From Bacteroidota bacterium (lineage in GTDB: Bacteria > Bacteroidota > Bacteroidia > Bacteroidales > F082): a stretch of DNA of 35,841 nt. The stretch lies in the NCBI GenBank assembly GCA_018336075.1, contig JAGXRB010000266.1:1-35841 (forward strand), read 5' to 3'. Made by a program: the position numbers and the translations under genes. How positions within the stretch are numbered: position 1 is the stretch's first letter; every line of letters begins with the position of its first letter. This document shows positions 17,915-26,496 of this stretch, one piece after another. A model generated the notes under the pieces. The model was not told where the DNA came from. It did no database searches and was given only the letters and a program-made list of their open reading frames with translations.

Positions 17915-18658
17915 TTACTCATCCTTTGAATCATAAGGAATGGTTAATTTGCTGAGAAAATTTATTTCATCGCCATCATAACTGTACTGATAAAGGCCGT
18001 CCTCGGCAACAAGATAAAGCACATTGTTATCCGGAATCACATCAATAACAGGCATATCAAAAGAAAAAGCGTTAATAAGTTCAAGTATAATACCGTTTGT
18101 TACCCTGAAAACCTTAAGTCCGTCATCACAAACAAAAAGCAGATCATTGTCGATGCCCAAACCGCGTGGATTGGTCATATTAAACTCGGCTTTAAGTTCA
18201 GGCGCGACAGTATTGCTCACATCGAAAATCAACAATGCATTCCTTCCCCATCCAGTTTCGCCACTTCGCAAAGTGACATATGCATAATCGCCTTTTACTA
18301 CAACAGGGTCGTAGCTGATGAAATGCGGTGTAAAACTTTTTTTGATTGGGTAAGCAGGATTTGCCAGTCCAAAAATGTACATTCCATCTCTGGCGCCGAT
18401 AAAAAGATTGTCCTCTGCCGGAAAAATTGTTTCGATTCCAAACCCTAAATATTGTTTTTGCAAGTGCTTCACCGGTTGATTCTTTATAATTTCAAAGGTG
18501 TTTAGACTGGCCTCATCAACGGTGTACAGATAGTTTCCTTTAATGGTGAATCTGGCCATTGAACCACTTTTGCCGGTTTCCGACATTTCAGAATCTTTGC
18601 TGCATGAAAACATCATGAAAAAAAGCGCTGCTAAAAAAAAGTATTTTGATTTAGACAT
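17915..18658 (-). CDS. LVIVD-repeat beta-propeller lipoprotein
   Basis: 247 residues from the preferred start ATG 18658 (MSKSKYFFLAALFFMMFSC), which gives a proper lipoprotein signal ending in Cys before SKD; a longer start at 18685 would put ten extra polar residues in front. The mature part has LVIVD-like blades: GNYLYTVDEASLNTFEI, DNLFIGARDGMYIFGL, GDYAYVTLRSG, NALLIFDVSNTVAPELKAEF, DLLFVCDDGLKVFRV and a last blade with VLYLVAEDGLYQYSY. This matches a known Bacteroidota family of surface-exposed propeller proteins, usually paired with a second LVIVD protein as here. The ligand is unknown. It follows the upstream LVIVD gene by about 29 bases and is probably in one operon with it. Confidence 0.8.
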   Translation of the reverse strand: MSKSKYFFLAALFFMMFSCSKDSEMSETGKSGSMARFTIKGNYLYTVDEASLNTFEIIKNQPVKHLQKQYLGFGIETIFPAEDNLFIGARDGMYIFGLANPAYPIKKSFTPHFISYDPVVVKGDYAYVTLRSGETGWGRNALLIFDVSNTVAPELKAEFNMTNPRGLGIDNDLLFVCDDGLKVFRVTNGIILELINAFSFDMPVIDVIPDNNVLYLVAEDGLYQYSYDGDEINFLSKLTIPYDSKDE

Positions 18659-18687
18659 GACTATTCTTATTGATCTGTTTAACATTA

Positions 18688-19206
18688 TTATTTCTTTACC
18701 CAGCCAACAATGACGGTGTTTTCAGGCCTTCTGTAATTCCAGCCAAAACCAATCAAATCCGGAGGAGATGGTTCAGGAAATACATCTTGTGTTCTGTCGA
18801 TGACTTCTATTTGCGGATAGTTTCGAATATCAACCGAAACCAGATCAATGGCGTTGTCAGCATAAAGGACGCTGTCTCTGATCGCCAGATCCATCACGCC
18901 CGGTATGTGCAGAAATCCGGTTTTCTGAGGATTATATGGGTCAGCATTGTCGATCACATGAATGCCTTTGTAGAGGTCAACAATATAAATGTTGCTGCCA
19001 TAGAGATAGATTTTTCCAGGATTTTCAAACTCCTTCGCTTCCATCATAAAAACGCTTACTGCCAGATCTGATTTTTTTAGAAGTACAGGCTTATAGGCGG
19101 ACATTTCTTCAAAAGATGGCTCTCTTGAAAAAGAGGTTGCCAAAAGTGCAATGATAAAAATTGCGGTAATTCTCATGTATTTCATGGTAGAAATTTTTAG
19201 TTTCAT
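18688..19206 (-). CDS. LVIVD-repeat surface protein, partner of the next gene
   Basis: 172 residues with an N-terminal hydrophobic signal (RITAIFIIALLATSF). The body carries LVIVD-type segments: GKIYLYGSNIYIVDLYKGIH, then VIDNADPYNPQKTGFLHIPG, and MDLAIRDSVLYADNAIDLVS. It belongs to the shorter partner of the LVIVD pair found in Bacteroidota. Family members I recall are usually lipoproteins; here no Cys follows the hydrophobic core (ATSFSREP), so this copy is more likely secreted or signal-anchored. ATGs at 19206, 19185 and 19176 are all possible starts. It is the first gene of a probable four-gene surface operon. Confidence 0.75.
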   Translation of the reverse strand: MKLKISTMKYMRITAIFIIALLATSFSREPSFEEMSAYKPVLLKKSDLAVSVFMMEAKEFENPGKIYLYGSNIYIVDLYKGIHVIDNADPYNPQKTGFLHIPGVMDLAIRDSVLYADNAIDLVSVDIRNYPQIEVIDRTQDVFPEPSPPDLIGFGWNYRRPENTVIVGWVKK

Positions 19207-19340
19207 TCTGTTGCAAAACTTGTTTTTTAAGCTTTAATCAAAGAGCTTTGAGAATCTGATGAAGGTGGTAGTTTTTCACGGTCAGGAAATTCATTGGTAA
19301 GATTCAATCAGTCTTCCTTTAGTTGCAGAAAAAAAATAAA

Positions 19341-19373
19341 AAAAACGGCAACATTTTAAAAATGGCCGTTTTT
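19341..19373 (-). terminator. Rho-independent terminator after the serine hydrolase gene
   Basis: Stem arms AAAAACGGC (19341-19349) and GCCGTTTTT (19365-19373). On the minus strand the hairpin is followed by a long U-rich run (19331-19347), 20 bases after the stop at 19394. Confidence 0.8.
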
Positions 19374-19393
19374 ATGTTGTGGATAGAAAAGGG

Positions 19394-20710
19394 TTAATTT
19401 TCCTTTGTCATAACGATATTCATTCCGCCTTGCTTCAATGTAAGGGTGTTTTCTGAAAAGCTGATTTTTATCCCTGCGGCATCAAATTTGAAATTACTTG
19501 CGTCAACTGCATCAAGCGGAAATGCAGCCTGACCCGTTCCCTGTGCAAAAAGCTGATTCTCTTTTAAGGTAATTTCAAGTTTCAAAGGAAACCCTTCCTT
19601 TGCATAAATGCCGATATATTGGGAAAGAATTTCAGGATTTATTTCCATTACTTCAAAAGATGGAAATTCATATTCTTTTTCGAAAACAAGGCTTAATACG
19701 CCAATCAGCAACTCATTTGGATTGTAATTGGAAGCATTTACGCAAATTGCAGCGGCAAGATCCTTTTCAGGAAAATATAATAATGAAGATCTGAAACCAT
19801 CAATTCCCCCTGTATGTCCAAGTGCTTTATGTTCGTAAAATGGCATAGCAAAAATGCCCAATCCAAAATTATCCACAAGTTTTGTCATGGCCTCTCTGGA
19901 TGCTTCTGAAAGCAATTCACCTTTGAATAGTGCCCAAATAAAGCGGTTGAGTTCAGCGGTTGTAGAAACCAATGCGCCGGCACCCCCCGGAACCGACATA
20001 TCGGTTTCTTCTTCAAGTGTCCATTTCCCATCAAAACGATAGGACTCAGCTTCATTGTTCTCTGAAATAATTTCAGACCCATAACTGGTCGATTTCAATC
20101 CTAATGGAACAGTAATTCTCTCTTTTAGATTAGTTTGAAATGTTTTTCCGGTAATTTGCTCCAGAATATATCCCAGTAAAATGTAGTTTGAATTACTGTA
20201 TTCTGTCTTTTCATCTGGTGCAAAAACCCTTTTGGATGATTGAATACGTTCAAGCATTTTTTCCTTCGGTTGAAAAGTGGTGTTATAGGTCAGATAAAGA
20301 CTGTCGTCAGTGATACTGAAAATTCCGCTTCTGTGGCGAAGCAAGTGTTCGAGGGTAATATTTTCGGCCTCGGGAATATCAGGAAAAAAAGCAGCAAGTT
20401 TATCATCTGTCCTTAGTTTTCCCTCATCTACAAGTTGAAGTATCATGACTGATGTAAACATTTTTGAGATTGAGCCTATGCGAAAGACCGTATTTTCATC
20501 ATTTTTTAGTTGTTTTTCAATATCCCTGAAGCCAATGGCTTTGCTGTAAATGATCTCTCCATCCTGCATCAAGCTAACAGAAGCCATTAATTTATCATTT
20601 GCTTCGAGCAGTCGCATCAGACTGTCGAGACTTTGCGAATTCAATGCGGTTTGGGCTTGCAAAAACAATGCAAAACCGGCAAGCATCAAGCTTATAAATA
20701 TTCTTTTCAT
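19394..20710 (-). CDS. Serine hydrolase of the beta-lactamase/PBP4* fold (class C-like)
   Basis: 438 residues with a signal peptide (MKRIFISLMLAGFALFLQAQ), exported. Catalytic motifs are Ser80-Ile-Ser-Lys83 (GSISKMFTS, the SxxK nucleophile and base), Tyr171-Ser-Asn (YSNSNYILLGYILE) and His299-Thr-Gly (GHTGGIDGF), the usual third motif of esterase-like family members. About 110 C-terminal residues form an extra beta domain (KLEITLKENQLFAQGTG). Such proteins act as D-Ala-D-Ala peptidases or esterases rather than as antibiotic-resistance enzymes. The true substrate is not visible. It lies 89 bases after the DUF6249 gene and ends at a strong terminator. Confidence 0.9.
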   Translation of the reverse strand: MKRIFISLMLAGFALFLQAQTALNSQSLDSLMRLLEANDKLMASVSLMQDGEIIYSKAIGFRDIEKQLKNDENTVFRIGSISKMFTSVMILQLVDEGKLRTDDKLAAFFPDIPEAENITLEHLLRHRSGIFSITDDSLYLTYNTTFQPKEKMLERIQSSKRVFAPDEKTEYSNSNYILLGYILEQITGKTFQTNLKERITVPLGLKSTSYGSEIISENNEAESYRFDGKWTLEEETDMSVPGGAGALVSTTAELNRFIWALFKGELLSEASREAMTKLVDNFGLGIFAMPFYEHKALGHTGGIDGFRSSLLYFPEKDLAAAICVNASNYNPNELLIGVLSLVFEKEYEFPSFEVMEINPEILSQYIGIYAKEGFPLKLEITLKENQLFAQGTGQAAFPLDAVDASNFKFDAAGIKISFSENTLTLKQGGMNIVMTKEN

Positions 20711-20742
20711 AAATCTGGTCTTTTGGTTTAATCAATAAAGCT

Positions 20743-20766
20743 GACCTCATCCTACCGGAAGAGGTC
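20743..20766 (-). other. Hairpin between the DUF6249 gene and the serine hydrolase gene
   Basis: GACCTC (20743-20748) pairs with GAGGTC (20761-20766), with an inner TCC/GGA extension after one mismatch. The following minus-strand bases are only partly U-rich, so it is at most a weak terminator or attenuator. Confidence 0.4.
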
Positions 20767-20799
20767 AACACTTGAAAAAGTTTTCTGATGGATAATGAA

Positions 20800-21138
20800 C
20801 TATTTCGCAGATTTCTCCTTTTTTTCAATGACATAATTCAATGTCAGTGCAACTCCACCTAAAAGCAGCACCATGGAGAACAAGGCTGTTTCCTTGTCAA
20901 TGCTTGTCATCACGGACAAAATATTTCCAATGAGGATGCCAGCACCAACACCGATGAACAGCATACCGTACTTAAGACTGCTGAATCTGTCGGTTGTGTG
21001 TTCGTTGTAAAACACTTTAGGGTCGTAGCCTCTTTCCATCATTGTGAGGCGTTCGCGGCGGCGGACAAACAAGAAAAAGAGTCCGTAAATTGTTGAAAAA
21101 ATGATGCCAACTATGGCAATTGCTGTAATGTCTATCAT
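20800..21138 (-). CDS. DUF6249-type small membrane protein
   Basis: 112 residues with an N-terminal membrane segment (about 5-25), a cytosolic basic segment RRRERLTMMERGYDP, two further hydrophobic segments (about 56-76 and 84-103) and a charged tail. The pattern of helix, RRRERL..ME+G.DP, then two helices is that of DUF6249, a Bacteroidota inner-membrane family often found beside extracytoplasmic-function sigma and anti-sigma genes. No sigma gene is seen here. Function unknown. It is transcribed away from the NlpC/P60 gene. Confidence 0.7.
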   Translation of the reverse strand: MIDITAIAIVGIIFSTIYGLFFLFVRRRERLTMMERGYDPKVFYNEHTTDRFSSLKYGMLFIGVGAGILIGNILSVMTSIDKETALFSMVLLLGGVALTLNYVIEKKEKSAK

Positions 21139-21316
21139 GGCTTTTAATTTAAAAGGTTTAACTTTTTGTTCGGCCTTTTTGACGCAGCTTCAAGGCTTTG
21201 GTTACAAATAAAGCAGCGTTTTTTTAAAAGAAAACAATAGCTGGGGAATATATTCGTTACTTTCGCACTTCCTTCAATTGAAGTGATTTAGATATCGCAA
21301 ACTTAATCGGTTATAT

Positions 21317-21910
21317 ATGAGGTTATTAATCTTGATGGTTCTTTTTTGCACATCTTTTTGGCTAAGTGCACAAAATCTGGAATTGCCATCAGATTCAATT
21401 CAAAAAGCTTCTGTTCAAACAGACAGTCTTCTTTCTCACATCTTGCAGTCAGACAGTCTTCAATCAGACACCCTCAGAATTTTTACAGATTTCCGCCCTT
21501 TGATTCCTATTGACAGTCTGATAAATTATTCCAGAAAATTTATTGGAACACCCTACAGATATGGTGGAAAAACAGAAAAAGGTTTCGACTGCTCAGGTTT
21601 TGTATATCATGTGTACAAACAATTTGGGATTGAATTGCCTCCATCGAGCAGAACACAGGTCGAAATCGGGTCACCTGTAGCCATCGATTCCGTGCGAAAA
21701 GGAGATTTGCTTTTTTTTAAGGGGCGTAATATTAAAAGTTCGCAAATAGGCCATGTTGCCATTGTCATCGATGTTTCTGACACCAACGACGTTCAGATAA
21801 TTCACAGCACGCGCCATGGACTGAAGGCGGAATGGCTCTCTCAGGAAGAATATTTCAAAAAAAGATATGTCACTTCGCGACGTCTCGAATTTGATGATCT
21901 GAAGAATTAA
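21317..21910 (+). CDS. NlpC/P60 cysteine peptidase, secreted cell-wall hydrolase
   Basis: 197 residues with a signal peptide (MRLLILMVLFCTSFWLSAQ). A Ser/Asp/Leu-rich linker (about 24-55) has repeated DSL units, one duplicated at DNA level. The NlpC/P60 domain spans about 65-195: GTPYRYGGKTEKGFDCSGFV with nucleophile Cys92, GHVAIVID with His146, and IIHSTRHG with His163 as third residue. Spr-like members cut peptide stems of peptidoglycan in the periplasm. A TACTTTCG sequence at 21258-21265 is a possible -7 element, but no -33 TTG is seen. The 178-base gap before the gene shows nothing else. Confidence 0.88.
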   Translation: MRLLILMVLFCTSFWLSAQNLELPSDSIQKASVQTDSLLSHILQSDSLQSDTLRIFTDFRPLIPIDSLINYSRKFIGTPYRYGGKTEKGFDCSGFVYHVYKQFGIELPPSSRTQVEIGSPVAIDSVRKGDLLFFKGRNIKSSQIGHVAIVIDVSDTNDVQIIHSTRHGLKAEWLSQEEYFKKRYVTSRRLEFDDLKN

Positions 21911-21999
21911 TTTTCAAACTATTCCCTTATCCAGGTAAACAGTTTCGGGATAAATCAAATTCCATCTTCTGTTATTAAGCTATAATTGCGCAACTTTGC

Positions 22000-23016
22000 A
22001 TGATGGCGAAACATTTCAATATTCCACTTTTTCTACCGGAACTGGCTTGCCCGTTCAGATGCAGCTATTGCAATCAGGCAGCAATTTCAGGTCAGTTGAA
22101 AATACCGTCATTACAGGAAATGCGTGCAACCATCGAAACACATCTGCAAAGCATCCCCAAAGGAGACAATCACATTGAAATAGCGTTTTTTGGTGGTAAT
22201 TTCACTGGTTTACCAGAGAAATATCAAAAACAATGTCTGGAAATGGCCAGTCAATTTTTGCAAAAAGGCCAGATAAATGGCATACGCCTAAGCACAAGAC
22301 CAGACTATATCAATGAATCAAGGCTTGAGTTGGTCAAAGAGTTTGGGGTAACCACCATTGAGCTCGGCGCGCAATCACTTGATGAAGCCGTGCTTGAAGA
22401 GTGTGGCCGGGGTCACACCGTTGCAGATGTTAATTCATCTGCCTTTCTCATAAAAAGTTTTGGGTTCAGGCTTGGGCTACAAATGATGATTGGTTTACCG
22501 GGCGACAGTCTGGAAAAATCACTTGAAACAGCGCGTCGTATCATTGAAGCCGGAGCAGAAGAAACCCGCATTTATCCCTGTCTGGTAATCCGCGAAACAG
22601 CGCTTGAACAAGCTTTTCGTGCCGGAGAATATACTCCACTGAGTGTTGGTGAGGCTGTTTTTTGGTCGGCACAACTGGTTGAAACTTTTGACAGTGCTGG
22701 TGTAAAAGTGATCCGGATTGGGCTTCATCCATCAGAAGAACTCAATAGCAATGGCTATGTGGCAGGCCCTTATCATCCTTCATTCAAAGAATTGGTTATT
22801 ACAGAGGCGTGGCGGCTGCATTTTGAAAAACAAGTCTGGCCTGAGGTCAATGAAATACAAATTGAAGTTCCGGCTTCAGAAAGAAATTATGCAATCGGCT
22901 ATGGTGCTAAAAACAAAAAAACATTGCTGAATCGCTATAAAAAAGTAAAGTTCATAGCCAACCCATTGTTGCAAAAACGCGAATGTATCATCAGTCAGAT
23001 TGCACCATGCTCATAA
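22000..23016 (+). CDS. Elp3-like radical SAM protein without acetyltransferase domain
   Basis: 338 residues. The radical SAM cluster motif is C17-PFR-C21-SY-C24 (ELACPFRCSYCNQ), followed by FFGGNFTGLP (the GGE-like SAM site), IRLSTRPDYIN, TIELGAQSLDE and GLQMMIGLPGD, all typical of the Elp3/HemN-like branch of oxygen-sensitive radical SAM enzymes. True Elp3 has a GNAT domain at the C-terminus; here residues 270-338 are short, basic and unlike GNAT. Its substrate is unknown; tRNA or another macromolecule is possible by analogy only. It overlaps the DUF6873 gene by 10 bases, so they are probably translated together and may act in one pathway. Start ATG 22000 or 22003. Confidence 0.85.
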   Translation: MMAKHFNIPLFLPELACPFRCSYCNQAAISGQLKIPSLQEMRATIETHLQSIPKGDNHIEIAFFGGNFTGLPEKYQKQCLEMASQFLQKGQINGIRLSTRPDYINESRLELVKEFGVTTIELGAQSLDEAVLEECGRGHTVADVNSSAFLIKSFGFRLGLQMMIGLPGDSLEKSLETARRIIEAGAEETRIYPCLVIRETALEQAFRAGEYTPLSVGEAVFWSAQLVETFDSAGVKVIRIGLHPSEELNSNGYVAGPYHPSFKELVITEAWRLHFEKQVWPEVNEIQIEVPASERNYAIGYGAKNKKTLLNRYKKVKFIANPLLQKRECIISQIAPCS

Positions 23017-23696
23017 TAGCTGATTCACGAATGCCGGAAAAGGCAATGGAAAACTTGCAAAGTATTGCAGAAGTGCTTCAACTTGAACCACAAAATTCAG
23101 TTTATCCTTCAATTGCCGCACATCCTGATATATTTTTCTGTCAAACGAACTATGCGCTTGTAACAGCGCCTGAAATTCCTTCTCATTGGATCGAAAAACT
23201 TATTAAGCATGGCGTTTCTTTTCGTTTTGGCGATAAAAATCTTTCCTGTCAATATCCTGATACTGCTTCATATAATGCAGTAGCAATCGGGAAAACCCTC
23301 ATCCACAACCTTCAGATTACAGATAAGATTTTACTGGAAATGTTTGATCCTTCTCAGAGGATTCACGTTGAGCAAGGTTATACACGTTGTAATCTTATAG
23401 CCTTAAATGAGCAGACTTTTATCACTTCTGATAAAGGCATTGAAAAAAAACTCCTTTCAGCCGGAAAAGAGGTGTTTTTTGTAAATCCCCGTCAGATAAG
23501 ACTTCCACACCAAAAACATGGTTTTTTTCCAGGCGCTTGCGGCATCACATCAAATATATTCTATGTCTGTGGTGACACCAATTTTCTTGATGAAGCAAAT
23601 GCCCTTCAAGCTTTCATAAAAAACTGCGGCTTAATTTTGGTCCATCTTTGTGATGGTCCACCAACAGATGTTGGAAGTATCTTTTTTATCGAATAA
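23007..23696 (+). CDS. DUF6873 protein with predicted GME (guanidino-modifying enzyme) fold
   Basis: 229 residues from ATG 23007 (MLIIADSRMPEKA); a start at 22983 would overlap the radical SAM gene by 34 bases and add a polar stretch. Conserved blocks match DUF6873 as I know it: SIAAHPDIFFCQ, YPDTASYNAVAIGKTLIHN, HVEQGYTRCNLI, TFITSDKGIEKKLLSAGKEV, GFFPGACGIT and PTDVGSIFF. The family is predicted to have the pentein propeller fold of arginine/agmatine deiminases. The Cys in QGYTRCN is conserved in the family, but the catalytic chemistry is not established. No signal peptide or membrane segment is seen. The overlap with the radical SAM gene suggests a functional pair. Confidence 0.75.
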   Translation: MLIIADSRMPEKAMENLQSIAEVLQLEPQNSVYPSIAAHPDIFFCQTNYALVTAPEIPSHWIEKLIKHGVSFRFGDKNLSCQYPDTASYNAVAIGKTLIHNLQITDKILLEMFDPSQRIHVEQGYTRCNLIALNEQTFITSDKGIEKKLLSAGKEVFFVNPRQIRLPHQKHGFFPGACGITSNIFYVCGDTNFLDEANALQAFIKNCGLILVHLCDGPPTDVGSIFFIE

Positions 23697-23760
23697 AGCT
23701 TCCGGGAATACATTCAGTGAGGCCATTTTTTAGTCTGAGATTAGCACATGGCGAAGTTCA

Positions 23761-23790
23761 TTGGGATAAGGTGTAATTTTTGTAATTTCG
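23761..23790 (+). promoter_or_regulatory. Promoter of aspS
   Basis: TTG (23761-23763), a 19-base spacer and TAATTTCG (23783-23790), one base off TAnnTTTG, placed 27 bases before the aspS ATG. Confidence 0.6.
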
Positions 23791-23817
23791 CGGCCTAAAA
23801 ATTAAAAAGAAAATAAA

Positions 23818-25575
23818 ATGTTCAGAACACATACATGCGGCGAACTGCGCCTTTCAGATGTTGGCAAAAAAGTAACATTAAGCGGCTGGGTGCAGCGCAC
23901 ACGCGACAAAGGCTCACTTCTCTGGATTGATTTGCGCGACCGTTACGGCATCACCCAACTTATGCTTGAAGAGGGTATTTCTGAGCAGCATCTGCTCGAA
24001 AAGGCACGTCATCTTGGCCGCGAATATGTGATCAAAGTTACGGGAACAGTTTCCGAACGTTCATCCAAAAATCCAAATATTCCAACTGGTGAAATTGAAA
24101 TAATGCTTAGCGATATTGAGTTGCTCAATGCTTCAAAACTTCCTCCTTTCACCATCGAAGATAAAACTGATGGCGGCGATGAACTTCGCATGAAATACCG
24201 CTATCTCGATCTCCGCCGCAATCCGCTGAAACACAATCTGGCACTCCGGCACAGATTAGCAATAGAAACACGGAACTACCTCGATAGTCAGGGTTTTTAT
24301 GAAATTGAAACGCCCTATCTCATCAAATCCACACCTGAAGGCGCACGTGACTTTGTAGTTCCATCCCGTATGAATCCGGGTGAGTTTTATGCTTTGCCAC
24401 AATCGCCGCAAACATTTAAACAGATTTTGATGGTTGCCGGCTACGACCGCTATTTCCAAATTGTTCGCTGCTTCCGTGATGAGGATCTGCGTGCAGACCG
24501 ACAGCCCGAATTCACACAGATTGACTGCGAAATGGCTTTTGTCACCCAAGAAGATGTGCTCAACACTTTTGAAGGAATGGCACGGTTCCTTTTTGAAAAA
24601 GTAAAAGGCATCGATGTTGGCACTTTTGAACGCATGGATTACGCCACCGCAATGAAAATGTATGGCTCCGACAAACCGGATATTCGTTTTGGAATGCAAT
24701 TTGTCGAACTGAACGATCTTGCCCAAAACAAAGGCTTCAGTATTTTTGATGATGCTGAACTTGTAGTCGGATTCAATGCTGCCGGATGCAGCGAATACAC
24801 GCGCAAGCAACTTGATGCGCTCACAGATTTTGTGAAAAAACCACAAATTGGCGCCAAAGGTCTGGTTTATGTGAAATGCAATGCTGACGGCACTTTCAAG
24901 TCGTCAGTAGATAAATTTTATAGCGAAGATGACCTTAAAATATGGGCAGAACGATTTGATGCCAAACCAGGAGATCTGATGCTGATCCTATCCGGAAATA
25001 CTGATAGCGTTCGCAAACAATTGAATGAGCTTCGTCTGGAAATGGGCAATCAGCTTGGGTTGCGCAATCCACAGGTTTTTAAACCATTATGGGTAACAGA
25101 TTTCCCGCTTCTTGAATGGAATGAAGAAACACAGCGTTTTTATGCTATGCACCACCCTTTTACTTCACCCAAACCTGAAGACATTCATTTGCTTGAAAAC
25201 GAACCCGGAAAAGTGCGTGCCAACGCTTATGACATGGTTATTAATGGTGTTGAAGTGGGCGGAGGTTCAATCCGTATCCATGACCGTGATCTGCAAAAAA
25301 AGATGTTCAGCTTGTTAGGATTTTCTGATGAAGAAGCGCAGAATCAATTTGGATTTTTGATGAACGCATTTGAATTTGGCGCTCCCCCACATGGTGGAAT
25401 TGCATTGGGCTTCGACCGTCTTACAGCACTCATTGCAGGCTACGATTCCATCCGCGACTTTATTGCTTTCCCAAAAAACAATTCAGGCCGCGATGTGATG
25501 ATCGACTCGCCATCAACAATTGCACAACAGCAATTGGATGAGTTGTTTTTGAAAGTGACAGCTGTGTCAAAATAA
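23818..25575 (+). CDS. aspS: Aspartyl-tRNA synthetase
   Basis: 585 residues, the normal bacterial length. Attaches aspartate to tRNA-Asp in the cytosol using ATP. The N-terminal OB-fold anticodon-binding domain (1-110) has [14 protein letters not shown]. Class II motif 1 lies near 125-155 ([10 protein letters not shown]). Residues near 193-200 (LPQSPQTF) and motif 2 ([18 protein letters not shown], 219-236) bind amino acid and ATP. A GAD insertion typical of bacterial AspRS fills about 290-420. Motif 3 is [16 protein letters not shown] at 526-541, with Arg534. The start is unambiguous. Whether it also charges tRNA-Asn cannot be told from this window, because no gatCAB or asnS is visible. Confidence 0.98.
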   Translation: MFRTHTCGELRLSDVGKKVTLSGWVQRTRDKGSLLWIDLRDRYGITQLMLEEGISEQHLLEKARHLGREYVIKVTGTVSERSSKNPNIPTGEIEIMLSDIELLNASKLPPFTIEDKTDGGDELRMKYRYLDLRRNPLKHNLALRHRLAIETRNYLDSQGFYEIETPYLIKSTPEGARDFVVPSRMNPGEFYALPQSPQTFKQILMVAGYDRYFQIVRCFRDEDLRADRQPEFTQIDCEMAFVTQEDVLNTFEGMARFLFEKVKGIDVGTFERMDYATAMKMYGSDKPDIRFGMQFVELNDLAQNKGFSIFDDAELVVGFNAAGCSEYTRKQLDALTDFVKKPQIGAKGLVYVKCNADGTFKSSVDKFYSEDDLKIWAERFDAKPGDLMLILSGNTDSVRKQLNELRLEMGNQLGLRNPQVFKPLWVTDFPLLEWNEETQRFYAMHHPFTSPKPEDIHLLENEPGKVRANAYDMVINGVEVGGGSIRIHDRDLQKKMFSLLGFSDEEAQNQFGFLMNAFEFGAPPHGGIALGFDRLTALIAGYDSIRDFIAFPKNNSGRDVMIDSPSTIAQQQLDELFLKVTAVSK

Positions 25576-25612
25576 ATGAAAGAAATGTGATTTTTTCACC
25601 TTCCTTTCATTT
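25574..25612. terminator. Bidirectional terminator between aspS and pspC
   Basis: AAATGAAAG (25574-25582) and CTTTCATTT (25604-25612) form a 9-bp stem; inside it GTGA (25587-25590) pairs with TCAC (25596-25599). It exactly fills the gap between convergent genes. Confidence 0.6.
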
Positions 25613-25813
25613 TCAGGTTCCGTAAGGCGATTCTGGTATTACAACCCAACAAATAAGGTAGGCCAGCAGCCCGGCTCCTCCAATTGCAGTAAAGAGCACC
25701 CAGGCTATACGTACAATTGTTGGATCAATATTCATATACTCGGCTATGCCATAACAAACTCCACCCAGAATTCTGTTAAAACGGGAGCGGTATAGTCTTC
25801 TGACTTTGTTCAT
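25613..25813 (-). CDS. PspC-domain small membrane protein
   Basis: 66 residues, a single PspC domain: RLYRSRFNRILGGVCYGIAE, then YMNIDPTIVRIAWVLFTAIG and a second hydrophobic run ending CWVVIPESPY. The first part packs against the membrane and the second (about 35-60) spans it. Family members respond to envelope stress or act as toxin-like or sigma-linked membrane proteins; a free-standing 60-70 residue form is common in Bacteroidota. It follows the gene at 25847-26362 by 33 bases on the same strand and is probably its operon partner. It ends at the shared terminator with aspS. Confidence 0.88.
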   Translation of the reverse strand: MNKVRRLYRSRFNRILGGVCYGIAEYMNIDPTIVRIAWVLFTAIGGAGLLAYLICWVVIPESPYGT

Positions 25814-25846
25814 TTTATATTGCTTTTAAAGTGATTGTTGCATTTC

Positions 25847-26362
25847 TTAAAACAACTTGCTAAAGTGTTCATTCAGCAGTAAAGCAGCAAGCATGTTTTT
25901 CATTTGTTCCTTATCAATTGATTCGAGCAGTTCACCAAGCTGACGCCTTTTCTCTTCATGGCTTTCATTCGACTGTGCAATAAGTCTTATCTGCTTCACC
26001 TGACTTCCTTTGAGTTCATCTTGCAATAAAGTGGCAATCAACTTGCCAACGGTTACATTTTCGTCGGTATGCTGTTGATCCGGCAAACCAAAAGTATCGA
26101 GTTCCATAATGGCTGCTTCAAGAATGGCTTTGCCCGTATGACGGACACCACCTTCATAGGATTCATTTCCTGAGGCATCACGCAACGACCATGAGTTGAA
26201 TTCATATTCAAGTTTTTCGATTTGCTTAACCTTCGGGTCATCCTCTCCAAAAATTCGCATCAGCATCAGGGAGCTTTGTTTTCTCCAGGATTTGAATTCA
26301 AAATCTTTTTCCCGAAGCTTTTCGATTTGTTGCTTTAAAAGCTGAATGGCCTGTTCTTTCAT
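25847..26362 (-). CDS. Conserved-looking cytosolic protein of unknown function
   Basis: 171 residues, not recognised. The N-terminus is a charged helix (QLLKQQIEKLREKDFEFKSW) followed by RKQSSLMLMRIFGEDDPKVK, a pattern of helix, Trp and FGxxxP+V that I have seen at the start of several bacterial proteins of unknown or defence function; this resemblance is weak evidence. The second half is also helical and charged (ESHEEKRRQLGELLESIDKE). There is no signal peptide, membrane segment or metal-binding motif. It is transcribed away from dnaG and toward pspC, 33 bases away, so a link to pspC is plausible. Confidence 0.6.
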   Translation of the reverse strand: MKEQAIQLLKQQIEKLREKDFEFKSWRKQSSLMLMRIFGEDDPKVKQIEKLEYEFNSWSLRDASGNESYEGGVRHTGKAILEAAIMELDTFGLPDQQHTDENVTVGKLIATLLQDELKGSQVKQIRLIAQSNESHEEKRRQLGELLESIDKEQMKNMLAALLLNEHFSKLF

Positions 26363-26467
26363 GGTTTTATCTTCAATGATTTGCTAAGCTGATTTCTTTT
26401 GGAAGATCCAAGCTACATTGTTTGAATCAATCCTTTGGTAAAAATACAAAATTCGATGCATAAATCG

Positions 26468-26475
26468 TAATTTCG
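26468..26475 (+). promoter_or_regulatory. Candidate -7 promoter element of dnaG
   Basis: TAATTTCG, one base off TAnnTTTG and the same octamer as in front of aspS. No TTG lies 19-20 bases upstream. It would place the transcript start only about 15 bases before the TTG start codon of dnaG. Confidence 0.4.
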
Positions 26476-26496
26476 CCATCTAAAAATTTATTTGTT

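Noticed and set aside
19394-20710. Antibiotic-resistance beta-lactamase
   Set aside because: The SxxK/YSN/HTG set with an extra C-terminal domain fits the broad serine hydrolase family; nothing specific to drug hydrolysis is seen.
21404-21475. Repeated CAGACAGTCTTC in the NlpC/P60 gene as a regulatory or recombination repeat
   Set aside because: Only two copies inside the coding linker, encoding repeated DSL residues; ordinary low-complexity linker.
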